Made by a program: the position numbers and the translations under genes | Notes under the pieces: model-generated | Databases searched by the model: none | The model's input: the letters and a program-made list of their open reading frames with translations, nothing else | What the model was told of the DNA's origin: nothing | Shown here: positions 21,493 to 29,718 of the stretch, piece after piece | Layout: every line of letters begins with the position of its first letter | Position numbering within the stretch: position 1 is the stretch's first letter | Source of the DNA: Marthasterias glacialis | Taxonomy: Eukaryota > Echinodermata > Asteroidea > Forcipulatida > Asteriidae | Assembly (NCBI GenBank): GCA_911728455.2 | Contig: OU452233.1 | Coordinates: forward strand, 17,693,926-17,757,925 | Direction: 5' to 3' | DNA: 64,000 bases

Positions 21493-24434
21493 ATGAAGAC
21501 TTTATTTGTTTCGGTGCTTAAGTTATACGTGCCTCTGGCACTTTGTTCGTTTCTGAGTTGCGTCGGAGCCGAACAATGCGGAGTAATGAAAACATTTTCT
21601 GGTCAAGGTGATTATCGGGCGAGTCTAGACAACATCATGGCGGATTTCAAAGCAAAATGTCGCAAGAAGACACTGGTTTCAACTGGCAGTATCACAACAG
21701 CGACACAAGTAATCACAGTCACAAGTAAGAAACTTTATTTCAATTTCAACTGCATAAAACAACTCGCACACACAATTTCTCATGAAGACGGTCAGAGCAT
21801 ACTGAACGAAACGTTGACTTGTTAACTACCGTTTTTTTTCAGAACCACCACAGCTAGACAGTTTTATGTACATGGTGTCTCCGCAAACCATACTAGCTTG
21901 TGATCCAATTATGCTAAATTTCAAATCTTAAAGCCCCAGCTCAGCATTAGTAAGGAGAAAAACATTCACAGATTTACATACACCTAATGGTATAAAGATA
22001 ATGATGGTAGAAAACTTTCCTTGAAATATTTCTGCCTGAAGTGTTATCACTTTTAAATAAATGAAATAAGATCCAAATTCAGTTTTCGTCTAAGTGAGAC
22101 GAACTCTGCCTATAGGAATGCGTACAAAAATGCCATCACAGTCACTAATAAGAAACAATATTTAAATATTAATGTGTAATGCCACTGCACAGCTGCATGA
22201 AACAACACGCACACACAATTATCCTGAAGACGATCAGATTGTTATATAAACTCTCCCCCCCCCCCCGAAAAAAAGAACTGTTCAAGTCTTGTACTTTATC
22301 TTTAAGCCATGGGTGATCTTGTACTCATTTCAGCAAGTTCTGGCTGGCCGCTAGGACACTACGGTTTACCTATGCCTAGTTCGGGCTGCCCGGCTGCTGC
22401 TGGCGATGGTTTCACCTGGCAGACTGGATTTCGTACCCATGACACGGACGACGCTGATGCCCACAACGAATGGTCAACCACTCTTCATCTCTACGAAGAC
22501 TATGGTGTCGATGACATGACGCAGCATTTCTGCATAAAGACAGAAAACCCTGGGACCGAGGACGGCATTGAATGGCCTGTTGGTAACTACTGCGTGTTCA
22601 AATATGGAGAAAATTGCCCGAATAGTGAGTAAAATCAGATCGTATAAAGTTATTCATTTAATAAAAAAAAATCTATACTAATAAATTATCTCTGAACATC
22701 TAAAGCACCTCCTTCTCTATCTCGGAGTTTTTCCAGTTTTAATGCATCCTATTTTTGCTTGGTTTTGTTTGTTGTGTTTGTTTGTATGTCTGTTGGGTTG
22801 TTTGCTTGTTTGTCTGTTTGCTGGGTTGTTGGGTTGTTTGTTTGTTTGTTTGTTGGGTTGTTTGCTTGTTTGTTTTTGGTTTGTCTTATTGTGTTTTTTG
22901 TATGTTCTGTATGATCAGTTTCTTGTTTTGTGTATTATAGTTCGTACAAAAAAATGCTCTTTTGAATTGCTTGTTTGTTTGTTTGTTGGGTTGTTGGGTT
23001 GTTTGTTTGTTTGTTTTTGGTTTGTCTTATTGTGTTCTTTGTATGTTCTGTACGATCAGTTTCTTGTTTTGTGTATTATAATTCGTAAAAAAAAAGCTCT
23101 TTTGAATTGCTTGTTTGTTTGTTGGGTTGTTGGGTTGTTTGTTTGTTTTTGTTTTGTCTTGTTGTGTTCTTTGTATGTCCTGTATGATATGCTGTTAAGT
23201 TCAGTTTCTTTTATGTAAAAAGAAACTTGCTCTTTTCAATTGAAAAATCTACCTCCATAACTGCGTCTGTTTTTACTTTTAAGATAAATTGAATTAAATT
23301 CAGTGTGATAATTGTTCATTATTATTATATGATTGTGTTTCCAATCATTACTCATTTTACTAGAGTCCCTCTAATTCAAAATGCGTACTACATTCTAAAC
23401 AGTATATTCAAAACGTAGCTAGACATTCTCGGGATGCTTTCGGGGGGAGGGGGGAAGAGACATATTTTAGGGGGCTCTTGGACTATCGAACCATCCATTT
23501 ATGCATTTTTCAAACTCATGGGGGAGGGTTTTGAGCGGTTTCCTCCCTGCCCGCACCCCCTCTCCCCCACCCCTTGCACCCGCTGGTTACGCAACAATTA
23601 CAACATGATGTTTATAATGGGCTAGTTCGAGTATTGCGTGTACATAAAACAAAAACCACGGAGTCGGACAATCACCTTCTTCTCTTAAAGTTCTGAGAAC
23701 CTATTGAGGAAATGACTTTTCTCTTTCCAAAATTAATGCGTCTGCCTGATTGTAAAACTGTAGGGTGTTCCCCTTCCGTTCTCTCGCAAATAAAACAACG
23801 AAATGAGCTGATTATTTTCACACGTTGGTTTTAATACATAATTTGTACAAAGAATGAAAGCATTTACAGACACTTTACCAATGTTGAGCTGGGACTTAAA
23901 AAAAAAATAATAAAATCACGCGATGAAAAAGTTGTAAAGTTACAGTTCACATTTCAGACGCTATTCTGTTCTGTTTTTGGTGCCATTTTGTTTATTGATT
24001 AAACAGTTTATGGAAGGTCTCCATTTGCATTTCAAAAATGATTTCGTTGACCGTTAGCAACTATGCATATTTTTTTTACAGATCAAATGTTGTCTGGTTC
24101 TATATCATGGGATGATGAGGACAATATCAACCAGAACAAAGTGCAAGGCACCGTACCAGCAGGAGTGTACGACCAGGATACCCGTATCGACTACTGTTGC
24201 ATGACCGGTGGCAATAGTTCTCAGCCGATCAGCTTGCCGACTCAGAATCCTTTCTATCTGTTCCCGTATAGCTCTCAGGAGTGTCAGGCAGTAGAAGGCA
24301 TGGTGGCGACCGAGGAATACTTCACATGGGATCAAGATTCCTGGAACGGTAAAGCTTCACAAGGCAATCACCCATATAGGATTATCGGCGATGGTAAGCT
24401 GAAAATTGGTTACTGTTACTACTGGGCTGCTTAG
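21493..24434 (+). CDS. Apextrin-like secreted protein with ApeC domain, copy 1 (3 exons, 291 aa)
   Basis: Exons 21493-21724, 22334-22624 and 24082-24434, with GT-AG borders and matching phases; 876 bp in total. The start at 21493 gives a signal peptide (MKTLFVSVLKLYVPLALCSF, cleaved near VGA|EQC). Exon 1 carries a short Cys-containing N-terminal part. Exons 2-3 (about residues 78-291) form an ApeC domain: GWPLGHYGLPMPSSGCP, HFCIKTE, NYCVFKYGENCP, SISWDDEDN, DYCCMTGG, LPTQNPFYLFPYSSQECQ, YCYYW. In sea urchins apextrin is a secreted embryonic protein; amphioxus relatives bind peptidoglycan components, so an innate-immune or extracellular-matrix role is likely. The protein lacks the N-terminal MACPF module of longer apextrins. 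A transposon lies immediately after the stop codon. The paralogue is at 29719-32583. Confidence 0.9.
21932..22130 (-). mobile_element. Right arm of a TTAA inverted-repeat element in apextrin 1 intron 1
   Basis: Begins AGCCCCAGCTCAGCATTAGT directly after TTAA (21928-21931) and aligns as the reverse complement of the right half of the intact element at 33614-33969, as far as GTACAAAAATGCC. Confidence 0.75.
22742..23218. repeat. (TTTG)n/GGGTTGTTTG minisatellite in apextrin 1 intron 2
   Basis: Repeated TTTG and TTGGGTTGTTTG tracts, plus a larger ~150-bp unit containing TTTCTTGTTTTGTGTATTAT present two to three times. The long reading frame across it is an artefact. The paralogous array at 31040-31370 is shorter. 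Confidence 0.85.
23409..23597. mobile_element. Degenerate hAT-like MITE in apextrin 1 intron 2
   Basis: G-rich left and C-rich right parts lie between AACGTAGCTAG and CTGGTTACGC, weak matches to the GGCGTAGCCAG ends of the family seen at 37847-38208. The paralogous position is about 31571-31755. Confidence 0.35.
23735..23895 (-). mobile_element. Left arm of the TTAA inverted-repeat element in apextrin 1 intron 2
   Basis: Aligns as the reverse complement of the left half of the element at 33614-33969 (TCTCGCAAAT, AACAACGAAATGAG, ACTTTACCAATGTTGAGCTG) and is followed by TTAA at 23896-23899. Together with 21932-22130 it brackets exon 2. Confidence 0.75.
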
Positions 24435-24438
24435 AAAG

Positions 24439-24956
24439 CAGGCTGGCGACTCTCAGGCATCACCCACGTTTAAAAATAAATGATGACGCAACATATACAT
24501 ATTCATTACTTGTCACTGACGGTGGACGATGTCATTGGATAACAAACGAATCGTTGATGGCGCGCATTGTTTCCTTTAAAAAAGCCTGAGTTAATCACAG
24601 TTTGTAAAAATGTTACACAAATGTTCGAAAATAGTGTAAAACTTGTTGGAAACAAAAAGAACAATAATGGGATGTGTTTTCCTTAAATAGTTTGCCAAAT
24701 TTGCAAATTAATTTGGTCACAACGTCTGTCAACAAGATTGAACGGTTTTAGTTAATAACAAAAAGGGGTCTACACACGCCCGGAAATGTCCGACCATCAA
24801 CGACACTGTCAGAGAGTTGACGACAACGAATTCAGAACATTTCGGATATTTTCGGAAAAGGAGGAATTCCTTTTTTGTCACGTGACCCTCGGGTGATACC
24901 GGACCCTAAAATCGACAGAGAAAAGTCGGAGATTGTTGGGTCTGAGAACCAGACTA
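24439..24956. mobile_element. 518-bp hAT-like insertion at the stop codon of apextrin copy 1
   Basis: The paralogue (32580-32600) runs straight from TTAGAAAG into TTTCTTTC. Here 518 bp are inserted, flanked by CTTAGAAAG on both sides (24430-24438 and 24957-24965), a target-site duplication that includes the TAG stop. The ends CAGGCTGGCGACTCTCAG and (reverse complement) TAGTCTGGTTCTCAGACC are similar inverted repeats. The element carries AATAAA near 24474. Confidence 0.75.
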
Positions 24957-24965
24957 CTTAGAAAG

Positions 24966-26616
24966 TTTCTTTCTATACACCTTATGCACACGACGTCATG
25001 AGTAGGGCGCCCTCGTTTAGAGGTCAAAAGAAGTATGCTCATTGGACCATCCTCTGCGCCGCGCGTACATACACGTGCGTTTGCCGTTGTTGTGTCACCG
25101 TTTTACCTTAAGGTTTTTTTATCAACTTATCACCAAGTCTGATTTATAATGGGAGGACGATGTTCTTTGTTATATAACTTGCCTACATTTAATTGTAATA
25201 TTGTTAATATGAAAGATTCGTGATTTTTGAGAAAAATTACTGTCCAATTATTGTTTACATAAAATCACAATACTTTCAAAATGTTTGAAAATGTCAGAGT
25301 TTAAGTTAGTAATAATAAAAATATTAAAAAAAAACTGCCAAAGAGGAAATTACCCTTAACCCTCCCCCCCCCCCACAAACAAAAGCACACCAAATCTTAG
25401 AGGGTTGTTTACAAAGAACGGTTCCCAACATTTCCAAATGTTGCTTTTTTTCATTAAACAAACTTGACACACAGTGGCGTAACATGAGAGAGGGTGCAAG
25501 GGAGGGAGCCCCACCTCCACTCAGAACTCTTGCCCCCCCCCACCACCCCCAAGTGACTGATCGAAAACTTGCACAAATGAATAGTACGATACATGAAACA
25601 GTCTCCAAATCATGTCTCGCCCCGGCTTGCCCCCATCTCCCCCCTCCCCCAAAAAGTGGTTACGACACTGTTTGAAGACTTTTTAAATTAAGTTAAAGTC
25701 TCATTTATGATATAAAATAAATATTAGTTAACATAACAAGAAGTAAAACAGTTATAACGTGGATAGATATCACATCGTCTTAAGGTTCAACTATTGCCGT
25801 TGCAATGGTGTACTTTGATATCGCTATTTTGGTTAGCACCTAAAATTAGTTAAGTTTATAAGCCCATCTTTTAAGATTTGTTGTGGCTGTTTGTGAACTC
25901 GAGATTATAACATTTTCATGCATTTCATAGGCTTATTTTAAAGAAAGGTCTTTAAACGTTTTTTCCTCGTACCGGTTTCTCAATTTTCAATATGCCTGAT
26001 AAAGAAAATCATGCCGTGGGAATCAACGCAAACTTTATTAGTGTCAAAATGTTGGTAAATTTCTAAAGTAGGCTAGGATACACAGTTATTGTGTATTATT
26101 TTGTGTGTCTATTTTCAGACAGTAATTAAATTTGCAGTTAGTGGATAATTGTCATGACAATAATTATGTGTGTAGTTTGAGTTTAAGCAAAGAAAGGACA
26201 TCGCAGTGATAATTAGTGAGGCCGAGCGGCCACACGGTCGGGAAGTCTTCAGGGACCAATTTGGGAGGCGCGTGGTAGAAGGATAATCGAACCAGTCTCC
26301 ATAATAAATGAGGGGCTCACGTTCTTTGTTTTTCTTCACCGAGCATTAATTGGACTCCTCGTCGACGCTGGTTATTTTTTTTAACGCAGTAGTAATCACC
26401 GTTTAACGTTTCTGTCCTTCGATGAAGTACATGATAAAGCATTGTTAAAGTGCTGCTTTGCGAGTCCTCTGGGGCCATTTCTTGTCTCACGCGGCTCCAG
26501 CATTTCCCTGGTAAATTGAGCATTAAAACAATTAGCAGAGACTGTTTTTTGTCTTCTCCCTCTTTTATTGAAATTGTCAAAAAACCGTCAAAAGACTTCC
26601 TCGAAACCACAAACTG
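24966..26616. other. Spacer between apextrin copy 1 and the SLC22 pseudogene
   Basis: Non-coding; paralogous to 32590-33610 and 35570-36520. Besides the MITE at 25472-25670 it holds only AT-rich sequence. No gene was recognised. Confidence 0.45.
25472..25670. mobile_element. hAT-type MITE downstream of apextrin copy 1
   Basis: Ends CAGTGGCGTAAC and GGTTACGACACTG. The paralogous insertion is at 33163-33359, so it predates the block duplication. Confidence 0.65.
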
Positions 26617-28215
26617 CATGGGGGAGTCCTGCCGAGATTCTCAGCATCTTCTATCGTCTCAGGAAGAGGTTTGTTTCTGGTCTCTGGCAAGAGCTCCAAA
26701 GATTGTGAGAGGAATAGAAGGATGCATAGCTAGCCTATAAGTTGGTTTGACAAGGAAGGAAATACAAAAATTAGTGTTATGATTTATTTATATATTCAAC
26801 TAATACTATTAGTGGCCCATCCACCAAAAGGAATCAAATGGTCAATATAAAAAATAAAAACGTTACAAATTGAAAAGAAATTGTAAATTAAATTTAGATA
26901 TAATGCAAAATAAAAAATAAATAAAAGGAAACAAATAATAAGTTGATCAGAAATCAGTTTTTGAAAATGAAAAAATGACCAAACATTTTGAAAACTAATC
27001 AACAAAATAAAGAGAAACAAAATAAAAATGTTAATCCTCTTGAAAATGTTTACATTGTTTAGATATACAGCATTGCTATCAGAATTCTTCAAATAATAAC
27101 CGCATATTCAAATGTCACTTCACACTTATGTGGGGCTACCCTCCAGGGGAACAAAATTAATTCCCACACATTTTCAAAACTGAAATTTTCAGAACTAAAA
27201 TTTTAATCTATATACTCTCCAAATGTACGATTAATGGAGCTACAACTGTCCCAATATTGGCCACAACGGCTCCGATTCCGAAACCGACATTTCTGAAAAT
27301 CACAACCAAATTAAATTAGAGACCACGAGAGGGCTCACTTTAGGTCAGAGGCTCTTAGAGAAGAAAATTAACAAACTGAAAATTGATGGTTTATCTTCAG
27401 CCTTTCAAATGGCAAAGTCGTTCGATACAATTTGTAGGCTTCAGGAAGGTCCATCGGGTGGCGTGTCGTGGCTGACGAGCGGTCTAGCTCACTGACCTCA
27501 AGTTTCGGTGACCAGGTCAACGGAGTGTGGGTTCGACTCCCAGACTTGACACTTGTGTCCTTGAGCATAATTTACTTTACTATAATTGCTTCTCATCACC
27601 CGGGAGTAAATAGGTACCTGTGCGGGCGGAGATTGTTGATGTGAATGATTAGCAACCTGTGCGCCGATTTGGCTGCCGGTGCTGCATACTCCAAAGGAGT
27701 TGAGATGGGTTTAGGAATGCTTGGGGCTGGATGAACTGGGGTTATGATACTGAAAGGCACTTTGAGAGGCCTAGTTGACTTGATAAAGCGCATAATAAGT
27801 TACACTTTTATTTTTTATTAAAATACGTTTGTTACTAACTTGACTCCTCGGGGAAACTTTGACCTGAACCGACTGAAATTTTTTTAACATCTTGAGGGTA
27901 ACATCTTAGGTTACTGCCAAAATGTTTCGAAACCTACCATGTTCATATTGAGTTTTAAACCGACGGCTTGGACTGCTCAGAACGTCAAGGTACGTAATGG
28001 ATTTCTTCTCTCTGACCCGAGGAGCTGCTGCCTCGAACTTGTCGTTCTCCTGGTATTCACTCGGCACAACTTTTTCTTCGTCAGCATCCTCAGCTAGCTG
28101 AAACCCACCAGGTGGGGATTCAACTTTGTTCCACCTTGCCATCTTGTTTAGGATATTTGTGGCTTCATCCACACGACCTTTGGATATGAACCATCGTACA
28201 GAGTCATCTAGAATG
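26617..28215 (-). pseudogene. SLC22 transporter pseudogene (3' fragment, truncated exons)
   Basis: Minus-strand remnants of three exons alignable to the intact gene at 39712-46263. Exon 4-like: 28215 to about 27938 (ILDDSVRWFISKGRVDEA to SSPSRR), cut before TM7. Exon 8-like: 27292-27220 (NVGFGIGAVVANIGTVVAPL). Exon 9-like: 26734 to about 26622. Lesions relative to the intact gene: about 2.1 kb holding the exon 4 end and exons 5-7 is deleted; the exon 8 donor GTGAGT is changed to GAGAGT; exon 9 has a one-base insertion near its start and a 31-bp deletion (CTTTGGAGCTC joined to TTGCCAGAGACC); and the C-terminal codons are missing. Exons 1-3 are absent. It is not expected to encode a transporter. 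Confidence 0.85.
27459..27805 (+). mobile_element. tRNA-derived SINE (S1) inside the SLC22 pseudogene
   Basis: A-box-like TGGCTGACGAGCGG (27470-27482) and an exact B box GGTTCGACTCC (27530-27540), followed by GACACTTGTGTCCTTGAGCA, a central core seen in V-SINE-type elements, and a long tail. The same insertion is at 40636-40985 in the intact paralogue. Confidence 0.75.
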
Positions 28216-28354
28216 CTGAGGAGACAAGAACAACAGTTTTGAAGAAAGTTACATAATTGCATACAAGTGAAACTTCAAAGCTATAGTTGTTGTATTTGAG
28301 CATGAGTGAAGATTTTCTTCCATGCAGTTTTATTTTTATTTTCTATTTTTTGTT

Positions 28355-28520
28355 TTGTTTATGTAATTCGCCCTTTACAAGGCCCAAGGCCACTTGAGGT
28401 GTGGGCTATACTTTTCGAAGGGATAGAAACCTTGCCCCGATGCACAGAAACAAGACATGGCGGGATGTGAACCCAAGTCACTTCACAGCACAACTAAGAA
28501 CAGAGAGGGGTTAATGAATC
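28355..28520 (-). mobile_element. Degenerate SINE fragment
   Basis: TTACAAGGCCCAAGGCCACTT and GAGGTGTGGGCTA match the tail side of the minus-strand SINEs at 42350-42670 and 42886-43170. The internal promoter is degraded. Confidence 0.45.
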
Positions 28521-29264
28521 CGTTGCAAGACAAACATAACTAACTGCCTCTTCCCTTATTTGAAGCAATACGATCTTCACTTTTGACCAACCTGTTCTGT
28601 ACCCTTTTTTAAGTTGACATTCAACTTGATTGAAGCGCTCATTAATTCTCTCTATTCAACATAATGTTAAGCTGATTGCTCTAAATGTCGAAAAATTTGT
28701 TAAAATTTGCTCACTTTTTACCAAAGATCTTCGGTGCTATACGATCTTTGCTTTTTACCAACCTGTTCTATACCCTTTTTAAGTCGACCTTGGCGGTTGA
28801 AGCGCTCATTAATAAGGCAGTCGATCTATTTGTGCTTCACTACCTGACAGGATACCCATTGTAGAAGGTCACATCGGCGTACATAGCCCCTACCGACATC
28901 ATCCCCGTGGTCTACTGACGTTATTAACTCTAAAGACATTAACAAATAAATGATGGTGTTCGTCGTAAAGGGCAAAAAATATGTGTGTTTTTTTACAGAG
29001 ATGTATGTGCTTCAACGCGCTTAATTAATTTATTAGACATCTACATCGTGCGGTAGAAATATTCCTGAAGGCCATGATTACTGCATATTTTTGTGTGAAT
29101 AGTCATTTTCTTTCCTCTTTAAAATTGGTTTCAGGCAAAAAACCTTTAAAGGTGAAATTTTTAAGGTTGGTCAGGTTACACCAAACTTTTTAGGCCGAGT
29201 TTGAATAACCGGCATGTTAAACCTTGGTTACAATAGCACGGGAAAGGGCTAGAGATTTGGATCG

Positions 29265-29500
29265 CAGCGGCGTAGCCAGGATTTTTTCAATGGGGGGGGG
29301 GGGGGGGGGGTGGGTGGGGAGGTGGGCACAGGGGGAGCATCGCTTTTCAGTTGGTGGGGGGGGGGGCGGGTAGGCAGGGTCCATTTTTTTTTTTAAATTC
29401 AATTACTTGTATCTAGATTGTTTTCATTGGGGGCACGTGGGGGCACTGAGAATTTATGGGGAGACACGTGCCCCTCCCCACCCCCGTGACTACGCCGCTG
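29265..29500. mobile_element. hAT-type MITE upstream of apextrin copy 2
   Basis: Ends CAGCGGCGTAGCCAGG and TGACTACGCCGCTG; paralogous to 21052-21266, at the same place relative to the gene. Confidence 0.7.
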
Positions 29501-29718
29501 TTGTACGGAAAGCAATTGGTTTCTCAGTGTTGAATGAATCGCGCTGGTACCCGGCGATGACATGAGAAATAGGTCCGGTTGTACTGCGTCGGTGACTTGC
29601 ATGGTGTAAGCGGCGTAGTTTACAAAAGCACACCAGAGCAGCAGCGTGGACACGCGGGCGAAGATTTGATCACTGATAATATTAAGTCCCCTTTACTCAT
29701 TACTTAATTAATACAACT

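Larger units (their letters stand above)
20505..26616. repeat. Segmental duplication, left block (apextrin copy 1)
   Basis: This block aligns by eye with 28570-36520: the same promoter-side sequence (ACCAACCTGTTCTG, CCCCTACCGACATCATCCCC), the same three apextrin exons and introns, the same downstream MITEs, and a shared far end (GACATCGCAGTGATAAT to CCTCGAAACCACAAACTG). Differences are mainly transposon insertions and a 78-bp exon indel. An [apextrin + SLC22] unit appears to have been duplicated. Confidence 0.8.

Noticed and set aside
22742..23218. 158-residue reading frame rich in Leu, Val, Cys and Phe in apextrin intron 2
   Set aside because: It is created by (TTTG)n repeats, its equivalent in the paralogous intron differs in frame and length, and it lacks splice or family support.
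27470..27545. tRNA genes suggested by A and B boxes
   Set aside because: The boxes belong to tRNA-derived SINEs. The intervening sequence does not fold into a tRNA with a plausible anticodon arm, and copies are dispersed.
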